In this document: piece after piece, positions 1 to 7,245 of the stretch
Numbering within the stretch: the first letter of the stretch is position 1
How the letters are laid out: the number at the start of each line of letters is the position of its first letter
Source: CAYJLW01 sp964370965
Lineage (GTDB): Bacteria > Actinomycetota > Acidimicrobiia > UBA2766
Assembly: GCA_964370965.1 (NCBI GenBank)
Contig: CAYJLW010000117.1
Span: forward strand, 1 to 9,005
Direction: 5' to 3'
Length of the DNA: 9,005 bases
Program-made: the position numbers and the translations under genes
The notes under the pieces: model-generated
Told to the model about the DNA's origin: nothing
What the model saw: the letters and a program-made list of their open reading frames with translations, nothing else
The model's database searches: none

Positions 1-1
1 G

Positions 2-295
2 CATGCCCTCGCGCCGGACAGCCTCGTCCACACCTTCTCCTTGGCCAACCCCGCGAAGCCGCAGCCGCCCCGACCCTCCGCGCCTCCCCCCCCCCCGGAC
101 CACCCCAAAGGGATGCCGAACCCCCGGAATACCGGCACAACAGCTTCATTTTGCCGCCGCCCCGGTAGCCAAGGGCCCGGGACGCCGGCGGTCACAGGGG
201 GGCGACCCGTCCGGAACCCGCCCGGCTGGCGCGCCTGGCGCATCTCGAGCTTTCCGCATCCCCCTACCGATACGGCCGGCCCGGACACCCCGTAG
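2..295 (+). CDS. Possible 3' end of an upstream gene, proline-rich tail (partial, uncertain)
   Basis: This frame is open from the left edge to a TAG at 293-295. The first ~30 codons (HALAPDSLVHTFSLANPAKP, then a Pro-rich stretch) have almost entirely G/C third positions, as in the real genes here. After an 11-C run at 86-96 the codon pattern degrades and the residues lose any clear character, so the true end could lie earlier. A frame change within the C-run would instead end at the TAG at 166-168. No family is recognised. If nothing is coded here, 1-309 is a long leader. I see no convincing promoter in it, although 120-155 is locally AT-richer than its surroundings. Confidence 0.3.
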   Translation, partial: HALAPDSLVHTFSLANPAKPQPPRPSAPPPPPDHPKGMPNPRNTGTTASFCRRPGSQGPGTPAVTGGRPVRNPPGWRAWRISSFPHPPTDTAGPDTP

Positions 296-309
296 TAGTG
301 GTCTCATGC

Positions 310-320
310 GGAGGAGAGGG
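310..320 (+). promoter_or_regulatory. Ribosome binding site of the large secreted-protein gene
   Basis: The purine-rich GGAGGAGAGGG lies 5-15 bases before the ATG at 326. It fixes that ATG as the start, and the signal peptide begins at the same codon. Either the GGAGGA or the downstream GAGAGGG part could pair with 16S rRNA. Confidence 0.75.
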
Positions 321-325
321 ATCAG

Positions 326-3300
326 ATGAAGCGCACCACACGACTGGGAGTCCGGCTCCTCACGTTCGCGCTCGCCGCCGCGGCGTCGCTGGGACTGGCG
401 CTGCTCGCCCCCGCCCCCGCCCGCGCCGACGGCCTCAACTTCGCCTGCGACCCGAACAGCGGTGGGGGCGGCGGAGGGGGCGGGGGCGCCACGCCCAGCC
501 CCGGGGACCAGCTCGCCGCCATCCTCGGCTTTCTGAAGAACCCGTTCTCGAACCAGTTCGTGCAGCTCGACTTCTCCGGCCGCACCGACAGCGGTCCGAC
601 GGTCACGCTCACGGACGTCGCCGGCAGCCTCGGCGGCACCAACGGGACCTGGACGATCGGGGGGCTCACGCAGGCGGGGTCCGACCTCAGGGTCCTCGTC
701 GGCGGCCGCCTCGGGTCGGCGAACTCCCCGCTCGCCGCCCTGCTGAAGGACAGCTTCGCCGTGCCCTACGACATGTTCAGCAGCCACATCCTCCTCGGCG
801 TCGACCTCACCGTGGCGCGCACCCAGGCCCCTGGCAGCCCGTACCACTTCAACGGCCTCGACGCCACGGTCACGCTCCGGGTCCGCACCGGACTCAACGA
901 CCCGTGGGTGCACGTCGACTTCGGGTTCGCCTCGAGAGTGAACGGCCAGCTCGTGGGCACGCCCGCCGGCGAGTTCCCGGAGTCCGCCACGATGACCGCC
1001 GCCGTGCGCACGGCCCCCTGGCCGAACCAGGGCTACCTCGCCGCCGCCCTCACCGAGACGTACCGCCAGCCCGTCGAGTCCGGGACCGACCCCCGCCCCG
1101 CCCTCCAGCACCGGGTGCACGTCTACGAGGCCGGCAAGTCCGCCACGCCCCTCGCCGACGTCGGCCTCGGCTGGACCCACGGGCCGCGCAGCTTCGCCCT
1201 CGGGATGAACCTCGTCTGCGACATCCTGAACCCGGCGACGTCGCGCACGCAGCTCTCCTGGCAGTACGACGGCGCCTCGGCCGGGCCCGACAACACGGTG
1301 GTCGTGGGGGTGCGCGCCGGTGGCGGCAACGGCATCGACGGTCTCGACGACGCCGCCGTCGCCGGCACCGTCGCCGGCATTCCCGATCGCCTCGACGCCG
1401 CCATCCGCCCCGACTCGATCCTGCTCAGCCGGGCGACCCTGCCCCAGGGCAAGCAGACCGACGTCACCCTGGACCACTTCGACCTGGCGTCGGTGAACCC
1501 CCAGTTGGGCGACGACTACCAGGAGCCGATCATCGTGAGCGCCGAGGTCACGAACCTCCCGGAGCGGACCTTCGTGCACGCCGACCGCGACGGCGCGGGC
1601 ACCTTCGTGCGGGAGAGCATCGAGTTCTGCCCCGCCACGAACCCCCTGCCCGCCGAGGTGATCGTCCCCACCGGACCCTGCAGCCAGGGCAGCCCGACCG
1701 CTGCGGACATGGCCGAGGTCCACTACCGCAACTACCTCACGAACAAGGTCGACCCGGCCGTCGGCATCCCCGCCTTCTCGCACCCCCCGAACCGCGAGTA
1801 CGTCGACTTCGCGTCCGTCGGCACCGACATGTGCGCCGGGATCTCACCGCTCGTGCCCGCCTGCAAGCGCCCGCGGATCGGCCTCGTCCGCCTCGACCTG
1901 CTCACCTTCGGACCGGAGCGGGCGGTCGTGGGCGACCCCGACCCGCTCCCGTTCGGCTGGAGCGGCTTCCACGTCACGGGGGTGCAGCGCTCCGCCCAGA
2001 CGGTCGACTTCGGCATGCACCTCGACAAGCGCACCAGCCTGGACGAGACGGCGAACGCCGGCACGCTCATGGACGTCACCGCCACCGGCGAGGCCGTCCC
2101 CAAGGCGTTCGACGTGGACATCCGGGGCAACGACGCCAACCCGTTGCAGCTCCGCTCCACGATGCTCGACCCCATCGACCGTCTCGAAGCGAAGGTGCGC
2201 GCCCAGCTCGCCGGCCCCGACGCCCGCGTCCTGCGCCTGCACGGCAACGTCGAGCACGTCCCGCCCACCCTGAAGCTGAGCTGGACGGAGGGGACACCGA
2301 AGAACATCCGCCTCGAGACCGCCGCCGTGAATCCGCAGGCGGCCGCCCCCCGGGCCACGATCGACGCCGACCTCACGACCACCGCCGACCGCGCCGCCGG
2401 TGAGCGCCTCGCCATCTCCGGTGAGCTGCAGCTCCCCCGCGGAGTCTGGAACCAACCCCCCTTCGTGGACGTGAAGTGGATCACGGCGAACTCCGTGCCC
2501 ACCTTCGTGCAGGTGGGCACCTGCGAGGTACCCGGGGACTGCGACAACCACACCAGCGCCACGATCGCCCGCCGGGACGACTACAACCCGCAGGCCCTCA
2601 CCCCGGCGTCGTTGCCGAGCGTGCCGTTCACGTCCATCGGCCCCAACGGCCGCCACCCGGACTTCACCCACACCTGGACGACGGAGGGCCTCACCCTCCT
2701 CTTCCTCGACGCCGACCACTGGGGCGTGAAGGCGGGCCTCGCCAACCTCCGCGTGGCCACGCTCGTGAACGCGGGCGGGTCCCTGAAGGCCGAGCTCCGC
2801 ACCCGCACCACCGGAGCGCCCTTCGCCGTGAACGCCTTCCTGCAGGGCACCGACAACAACTCCGGCGGCCCGGGCAACCGCTTCGACGTCTACGCCGACG
2901 CCGTGTTGAGCTTCCTGCCCCCGGACGCCGCCGTGCGCATCTGGGAACGGCCCACGAACAGCCAGCCGCTCTTCCTGCTCACCACCGACCCGAACCTGTA
3001 CACGGGCGATCCCGGGCCGTTCAACCCGGACCGCACATGGCCTCCGACGCCGCCTTCGACCGCCGTCCTCACGGGGACCGTGCGAGTCGGCGACCCGGTG
3101 AGCCTCGCCACCGCCCGGGTCCTGGACTGGATGCGGGCGCCGTCCTACGACTCCTCGACCCGCAAGATCGACGCCCAGTTCTGGGTGCCGACGCCCCCGC
3201 CGGGCAAGACGCAGTTCGCCGTCGACGCCTTCGTGCAAGAGGACGTCCCGAAGGACCTCGTCGTCTGGATGCCCACGGACCTGAGCTGCATGGCGGACCA

Positions 3301-5290
3301 GCCCAACTACGCCGCCTGCCAGTCGCTGCCCTACTACGAGGCCGAAGAGGTCGTCCACGTGAAGCCCGCCGTGCAGACGTCGAGCCCGGACCTCGGGCGC
3401 CTCGACGTCGAAGGGGGCATCGGGGGCGTCGTCGCCGGGAGGTACCAGGACAAGACGGGCGTGTTCCCCGAGACGATGGTGTGGGGATCCGCATCGGTCC
3501 TCCCCGGATCGCTGCAGGCCGACCTCACGCTGAAGACGAACCGCCGCCTCCCCTGGGTCCTCGCCGGTTTGGTGATGGACGCCAACCGGCCGATCCCGGA
3601 ACTGCGGGCGAGCGTCTACCAGCCCGCCTCCCCCGGGCAGTACCGGGTGAAGGCGAACCCGAACGACCCCGACGCCACCGTCGACACCTCGAACTACGGC
3701 CTCGTGCTCCAGAACCTGCCCAAGCACGTCGACCTCGGCGCCTCGATCTTCGACGAGGAACCCGTGGGCTGGGACACGTCGACGCCGGTGAAGTGCGCGC
3801 AGCCCGGCGAGAGCGGCCTCGGCTACCTCCACGGCCGCATCGACTTCAAGAACGCCGCCTCGCTCGTTCGGATCAACGCGAAGTCGCTCCCGGGCGGCGC
3901 CGACCACGCCGTCGACCTCTGGTCCAGCGCCCCGCTCGACGCCGACGTCTCCCTGCGCCTCAACCACATCCGGATGGCCGTGCGAGACTCCACGAGCTTC
4001 ATCGTGCCGCTGGTCGTGGTGGACATTTGCGTTGACCTCGACCTCCCGGTGACGTTGAGCGTGGCGAACGCCAACCGGCTCGTGCTCGGCCAGCACGGCA
4101 TCGGGGTCACCTTCGACGTCCCCCCCGGCGCGCAGGGGTCCTACACAGTGGGCGAGGGGGGCCTGCCGCAAACACCACCTGGGGCCCCCTACACAGAGCC
4201 GCAGCCGTCCTCGGCAGGCGTCTACTACTGGTACGAGCGCAAGGTCCTGTGGCTCATCACCCTCCTGATCCCGACCGGGGGCTACGCCGCGAACTACCAG
4301 GGCACAAACGTCTTCCAGGACGTGAACACGTACAGCTGGGAGGAGTGCAACAAGTTCCTGCCGTGCTGGGCCGGCGCCGGGCCGGCGAACGGAGTCGCCC
4401 TCGGCCCCGGGTTCTCCGACCCGCAGCGCAATCCGGTCGGGCTCAACGCCTACTCCCTCGTCCTCGACCCCCTGCTGTCCGCGGCCGAGCGCAGCCTCCT
4501 ATTCGTAGGGGCGAGCGGCATCCCGCCCTCGCCCCCCACGGGCTGGAAGATCGTGAACGCGCTCGTCTGGCGCGCAGGCAAGTTCAACCCGCTGTCGGAC
4601 GCCGACCGGGCCATGCCCGACCTCGGCGCCGCAGCGGCGACGCCGGCGACCGTCGTCGTGAACTCGCCCGGCGGAGGCTTCGCCTGCCTGCCAGTCCCGG
4701 CGGGTGTCGCCACCGACGCCACCACGTACTGGATCGACAACTGCGCGCCCCCTGAGTTCGCCGCCCGGTTCCCCGGCGGCGCCCTGCGCTGGCGGGTGCC
4801 GCTGCCCACGCCCGGCTTCGGCGGCAACGGCGCCTGCTGGGCGGACGCCTGCGACGTCACATACACCGTGTCACCCCAGGTCGACGGCAGCATCCGTGTG
4901 GACGCCGCGACCGTCGACCGGGACAACAACAACAACCTGGGCAGCTACACCGTCCACTACGACGCCTCCGGCCACCCCGCCCGCACGGGTTGGTGGCCGC
5001 CCGTGTCGCCCAACATCCCTTGGGTCTCCACGACCGGGGGACAGGTCACGATCGACCCCTGCCCGCTCGCCCCGATCTGCATCGCCCAGAAGTTCCCATG
5101 GGCGCAGGGAATCGTGAAAGAGCAGTTCGTCTGGTACCCCGGCGACGGAACGATCGAGTCCTCCACGCAGCCCATCCTCGTGCACGACTACGCGCTCCCG
5201 GGAAAGCAGTACTTCGCCGTCCTCGTCGACCACGTCACCATCATGGGCTGGTGGCACTTGGAGGTACCCCTCTACTTCCGGGTCCAGTAG
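326..5290 (+). CDS. Very large secreted, cysteine-containing, beta-rich protein of unknown function with PKD-like C-terminus
   Basis: The product is 1,654 residues and I do not recognise a family. Residues 1-34 form a clear Sec signal peptide: basic start MKRTTR, a long Ala/Leu core, and probable cleavage after APARA. Residues 46-54 are nine glycines, followed by a short Pro/Ser linker. The body to about 1275 is predicted beta-rich. A motif of hydrophobic residue, Pro, two variable residues, then alternating hydrophobics recurs near residues 352, 411, 591, 645, 864, 974 and 1131, and FAVNAFLQ (833-840) is echoed by FAVDAFVQ (964-971). A proline-rich linker (~1275-1298) leads to a Trp/Cys-rich section. 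Residues ~1600-1650 resemble a PKD fold: a WYPGDG motif at 1603-1608, then H1620-x-Y with G1626 and a Tyr-led hydrophobic strand. There are 20 cysteines and no LPXTG or C-terminal anchor, so it is probably released or held non-covalently at the surface. An adhesin or other surface role is a guess. The gene stands alone on its strand. Confidence 0.9.
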   Translation: MKRTTRLGVRLLTFALAAAASLGLALLAPAPARADGLNFACDPNSGGGGGGGGGATPSPGDQLAAILGFLKNPFSNQFVQLDFSGRTDSGPTVTLTDVAGSLGGTNGTWTIGGLTQAGSDLRVLVGGRLGSANSPLAALLKDSFAVPYDMFSSHILLGVDLTVARTQAPGSPYHFNGLDATVTLRVRTGLNDPWVHVDFGFASRVNGQLVGTPAGEFPESATMTAAVRTAPWPNQGYLAAALTETYRQPVESGTDPRPALQHRVHVYEAGKSATPLADVGLGWTHGPRSFALGMNLVCDILNPATSRTQLSWQYDGASAGPDNTVVVGVRAGGGNGIDGLDDAAVAGTVAGIPDRLDAAIRPDSILLSRATLPQGKQTDVTLDHFDLASVNPQLGDDYQEPIIVSAEVTNLPERTFVHADRDGAGTFVRESIEFCPATNPLPAEVIVPTGPCSQGSPTAADMAEVHYRNYLTNKVDPAVGIPAFSHPPNREYVDFASVGTDMCAGISPLVPACKRPRIGLVRLDLLTFGPERAVVGDPDPLPFGWSGFHVTGVQRSAQTVDFGMHLDKRTSLDETANAGTLMDVTATGEAVPKAFDVDIRGNDANPLQLRSTMLDPIDRLEAKVRAQLAGPDARVLRLHGNVEHVPPTLKLSWTEGTPKNIRLETAAVNPQAAAPRATIDADLTTTADRAAGERLAISGELQLPRGVWNQPPFVDVKWITANSVPTFVQVGTCEVPGDCDNHTSATIARRDDYNPQALTPASLPSVPFTSIGPNGRHPDFTHTWTTEGLTLLFLDADHWGVKAGLANLRVATLVNAGGSLKAELRTRTTGAPFAVNAFLQGTDNNSGGPGNRFDVYADAVLSFLPPDAAVRIWERPTNSQPLFLLTTDPNLYTGDPGPFNPDRTWPPTPPSTAVLTGTVRVGDPVSLATARVLDWMRAPSYDSSTRKIDAQFWVPTPPPGKTQFAVDAFVQEDVPKDLVVWMPTDLSCMADQPNYAACQSLPYYEAEEVVHVKPAVQTSSPDLGRLDVEGGIGGVVAGRYQDKTGVFPETMVWGSASVLPGSLQADLTLKTNRRLPWVLAGLVMDANRPIPELRASVYQPASPGQYRVKANPNDPDATVDTSNYGLVLQNLPKHVDLGASIFDEEPVGWDTSTPVKCAQPGESGLGYLHGRIDFKNAASLVRINAKSLPGGADHAVDLWSSAPLDADVSLRLNHIRMAVRDSTSFIVPLVVVDICVDLDLPVTLSVANANRLVLGQHGIGVTFDVPPGAQGSYTVGEGGLPQTPPGAPYTEPQPSSAGVYYWYERKVLWLITLLIPTGGYAANYQGTNVFQDVNTYSWEECNKFLPCWAGAGPANGVALGPGFSDPQRNPVGLNAYSLVLDPLLSAAERSLLFVGASGIPPSPPTGWKIVNALVWRAGKFNPLSDADRAMPDLGAAAATPATVVVNSPGGGFACLPVPAGVATDATTYWIDNCAPPEFAARFPGGALRWRVPLPTPGFGGNGACWADACDVTYTVSPQVDGSIRVDAATVDRDNNNNLGSYTVHYDASGHPARTGWWPPVSPNIPWVSTTGGQVTIDPCPLAPICIAQKFPWAQGIVKEQFVWYPGDGTIESSTQPILVHDYALPGKQYFAVLVDHVTIMGWWHLEVPLYFRVQ

Positions 5291-5344
5291 CCGCGGGCGG
5301 GGCGGAACCCGACCGATGGCCGTGGGCGCGACCGAGGCCCGCGG
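5291..5344. repeat. Short inverted repeat after the large gene
   Basis: CCGCGGGC at 5291-5298, directly after the stop codon, is matched by its reverse complement GCCCGCGG at 5337-5344, with a 38-base spacer. The right arm abuts the strong palindrome that follows. In sequence this GC-rich an 8-base match could be chance. It may add to transcript folding at the gene end. Confidence 0.3.
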
Positions 5345-5346
5345 TT

Positions 5347-5384
5347 GGAGGCTCACGACTCACGTATGTGAGTCGTGAGCCTCC
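5347..5384. terminator. Perfect 17-bp palindrome between convergent genes, probable bidirectional terminator
   Basis: The left arm GGAGGCTCACGACTCAC (5347-5363) and the right arm GTGAGTCGTGAGCCTCC (5368-5384) are exact reverse complements around the 4-base loop GTAT. G-U and Watson-Crick pairs can extend the stem outward by about four more positions (5343-5346 with 5385-5388). It sits in the 138-bp gap between the stop of the large secreted-protein gene and the stop of the antiporter gene, which converge on it, so it could end transcripts from both sides. There is no T-tract on either side, so it would be a stem-only terminator as often suggested for actinomycetes. A mobile repeat or protein-binding palindrome is the alternative. 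Confidence 0.6.
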
Positions 5385-5428
5385 GATCTCCTCATCGCCC
5401 CGGCAACACGGCTCCAGCGTCGTCGTGC

Positions 5429-6616
5429 CTACGCCGCCTCTGCCTCGTCGCCGGCGGGCTCGCCCGGCGTCGCGACGACCGCCTCCCCGGCCACGCGGCG
5501 GCGCAGGAGCACCGGGGTCACGAACGTGGTCACAAGGACGACGCCGACGAGGGCGGCGTATCCCGCCGGGGTGAGGAGGCCACCCGCCCGGCCGAGGGCC
5601 GCGAACACGAGACCCACCTCGCCCCGCGGCACCATCCCGACGCCCACCGTGAGGCCGTCTCCGCGACCGGCGAGGAAGCCCGCCAAGACCTTCCCGCCCA
5701 CACCGGCGGCGAGCAGGACCCCGGCGAGCACCGCCGTGTCCGCCCGCGCCAGGGCGCCCACGTCCGTCACGACACCGATGCCGAAGAAGAACACGGGCAC
5801 GAGGAGGTGCCCGACGGGGGCGAGCGCCCGGGCGAACTCCTCCCGCTGGGGCAGGCGGGCGACCGCCAGGCCCGCCAGGAACGCCCCCACGACGGCGGAG
5901 AGGCCGAGAGCCTCGCCAAGGGCGGCGAGGCCGAGGGCGAGGGCGAGACCCGCGACGAGGAGCGCCCCCCGGGACCGGGCGTGGCGGGCCACCCAGGCGA
6001 ACGGGTGGGCGGCGCAGCGGGGCACCGCCCACGCGCCGACGACGAGGAAGGCCACGGCCCCCACCACCGGCAGCGCCGCCCCGAGGCCCGCGCCGCCGCC
6101 GCCCAGGCTGCGGAGCAGGACGGCGAGGACGACGAGGCCGAGGACGTCGTCGACGACGGCGGCGCCGAGCACGATCCGCGCCGCCCGCGTGCCCAGTGCG
6201 CGCACGTCCGCGAAGACCCGGGCGGTGATGCCCACCGACGTGGCGGAGAGGGCGCAGGCCAGGAACAGGGCGTTGCCGCCCCCGTGGGGGAACGTCGCCA
6301 GCGCCGGGTACGCGAAGGCGAACGGGAGGACGATCCCGGCCACGGCGACGACGACGGCGCGCCGACCCACCCGGAGGAGCTCGAGGACGTCGGTCTCGAG
6401 GCCGACCTCCAGCAGGAGGACGACGGCGCCGAGGGCGCCGAGCGCGCCCAACAGCGCGTCCGGGGAGAGGAGGCCGAAGACCGAGGGCCCCGCGATCGCC
6501 CCGAGCGCGAGCTCGCCCAGGACCGCCGGCTGGCGGAGGCGCTCGGCGATCTCGGCGCCCAGGCGGGCGGCCACCACGACGACGAGCACCCGCACGAGAA
6601 CCTCTGTCGTGTCCAC
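5429..6616 (-). CDS. CPA2-family cation/proton antiporter (NapA/KefB-like membrane domain)
   Basis: This 395-residue protein is almost entirely hydrophobic segments (about a dozen) and matches the membrane domain of the monovalent cation:proton antiporter-2 family. Visible family marks are QPAVLGELALGAIAGPS at 29-45 (second helix), ALSATSVGITARVFAD at 122-137, the adjacent ion-binding aspartates D156-D157, a lysine in GGKVLAGF (K309), and MVPRGEVGLVFA at 329-340. The Asp-Asp pair is typical of electrogenic Na+/H+ exchangers such as NapA. KefB/C-type K+ efflux systems usually carry a TrkA-N domain, which is absent here. The short charged tail (~372-395) has no recognisable regulatory domain. 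The start is GTG at 6616, with GGGGAG five bases upstream, 15 bp after the preceding winged-helix gene, so it is the last gene of the amt operon. Its likely role is Na+/H+ or K+/H+ exchange at the cytoplasmic membrane. The exact ion cannot be read from sequence. Confidence 0.93.
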   Translation of the reverse strand: MDTTEVLVRVLVVVVAARLGAEIAERLRQPAVLGELALGAIAGPSVFGLLSPDALLGALGALGAVVLLLEVGLETDVLELLRVGRRAVVVAVAGIVLPFAFAYPALATFPHGGGNALFLACALSATSVGITARVFADVRALGTRAARIVLGAAVVDDVLGLVVLAVLLRSLGGGGAGLGAALPVVGAVAFLVVGAWAVPRCAAHPFAWVARHARSRGALLVAGLALALGLAALGEALGLSAVVGAFLAGLAVARLPQREEFARALAPVGHLLVPVFFFGIGVVTDVGALARADTAVLAGVLLAAGVGGKVLAGFLAGRGDGLTVGVGMVPRGEVGLVFAALGRAGGLLTPAGYAALVGVVLVTTFVTPVLLRRRVAGEAVVATPGEPAGDEAEAA

Positions 6617-6631
6617 TCCCGCTCCCCGGCC

Positions 6632-6910
6632 TCAGGCCAACCTGTAGCCGCGACGCCGCACGGTCTCGATGCGCTCGCCGTGCGGGCCCAGGGCGCGACG
6701 CAGCCTGTGCACGACCACGTCCACGTTGCGCATGTCCAGGAGCCCGCACCGGGCAGCGAGGTCACCCCTGGTCCAAACCCGCCCCGGGCGTTCGGCGAGG
6801 GCAGCCAGGACGAGGAATTGCGGACGGCCCAGGGGGTAGCGGGCCCCGTGGATGACGGCCGCGGGCTCGCCCCGGTCGAGGACGAGCTCGCCGGCCGTCA
6901 ACCTCTTCAC
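6632..6910 (-). CDS. Stand-alone winged-helix DNA-binding protein (OmpR/PhoB C-terminal type, no receiver domain)
   Basis: The 92 residues consist of a single OmpR/PhoB-type winged helix. The N-terminal strands (AGELVLDRGEPAAVIHG, 6-22) are followed by the first helix (~29-41), RPGRVWTRGDLAARCG (41-56), a recognition helix beginning RNVDVVVHRLRRAL (61-74), and the C-terminal wing RIETVRRRGYRL (80-91). These are the family's most conserved positions. No phosphoacceptor receiver domain precedes it, because the GTG start at 6910 overlaps the PII stop (GTGA, 6907-6910). GGAGG seven bases upstream supports that start. It probably binds DNA as a dimer or in tandem. In actinomycetes the nitrogen regulator GlnR is also an OmpR-type protein, but full-length with an atypical receiver. 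This could be a reduced counterpart controlling its own operon, which is an inference from position. Confidence 0.9.
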   Translation of the reverse strand: MKRLTAGELVLDRGEPAAVIHGARYPLGRPQFLVLAALAERPGRVWTRGDLAARCGLLDMRNVDVVVHRLRRALGPHGERIETVRRRGYRLA

Positions 6911-7245
6911 GGGGTCGCCTCCGCCGGTGCGTGGGCCCGGATGGGGTACACGGCGTTGACGTCGTGGACGAACACGAGCCCGTCGCCCGTGCGGCCCGTG
7001 GACGCCGCGCCCAGGATGACACCCACGATGTCAGCGACCTCGCCGTCCTCGCACAGGACCTTCACCTCGATCTTGTGCACGACGGAGAGCTCGAACTCGT
7101 CACCCCGCCAGGTACCGTGCGGGGATCCGGCGTGGCCGTGGCCCCGGACGTCCGACACCGTGATGCCCCCGACACCGATGGCGGCGAGCGCCGCCTGCAC
7201 GGCCTCGAGACGCTCGGGCCTGATGACCGCCTCTACCCGCTTCAT
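6907..7245 (-). CDS. PII-family nitrogen signal protein with atypical T-loop
   Basis: At 112 residues it aligns without gaps to E. coli GlnB as I recall that sequence. PII proteins are trimers that bind ATP/ADP and 2-oxoglutarate and plug the Amt channel with their T-loops. Retained features are the N-terminal strand MKRVEAVIRP, G37, the Amt-inserting arginine R47, K58, the B-loop TGRTGDG (83-89), and R103. Changed features are position 51, Phe instead of the modified Tyr; position 46, Trp instead of Tyr; position 39, Ala instead of the Gln that helps hold Mg-2-oxoglutarate; position 38, His instead of Arg; and position 101, Pro instead of Arg. Uridylylation or adenylylation at residue 51 is therefore impossible and effector sensing is likely altered. 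The ATG at 7245 overlaps the amt stop (ATGA), with AGGAGG seven bases upstream. GlnK-like by position next to amt, but the symbol is withheld because of the divergence. Confidence 0.93.
   Translation of the reverse strand: MKRVEAVIRPERLEAVQAALAAIGVGGITVSDVRGHGHAGSPHGTWRGDEFELSVVHKIEVKVLCEDGEVADIVGVILGAASTGRTGDGLVFVHDVNAVYPIRAHAPAEATP

Noticed and set aside
146..1783. 545-codon minus-strand open frame
   Set aside because: It has the same mirror composition opposite the start of the large gene and no recognisable domain. The low-complexity Gly/Arg/Glu/Val product is typical of a complement of high-GC3 coding.
298..2403. 701-codon plus-strand frame overlapping the large gene
   Set aside because: It is extremely Arg/Pro/His-rich and lies out of frame with the gene that has a signal peptide. 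This is the usual +1 shadow in very GC-rich DNA.
1844..4171. Long open frame on the minus strand (775 codons) opposite the large secreted-protein gene
   Set aside because: It is an antisense shadow of a GC-rich gene. The product is dominated by Gly/Arg/Val/Glu/Asp with no domain, signal or motif, while the plus strand has the RBS, the signal peptide and sensible protein character.
4220..4270. Transmembrane segment in the secreted protein (VLWLITLLIP)
   Set aside because: The hydrophobic stretch (residues ~1307-1316) is too short and is flanked by aromatic and polar residues, so it more likely forms a buried beta-strand.
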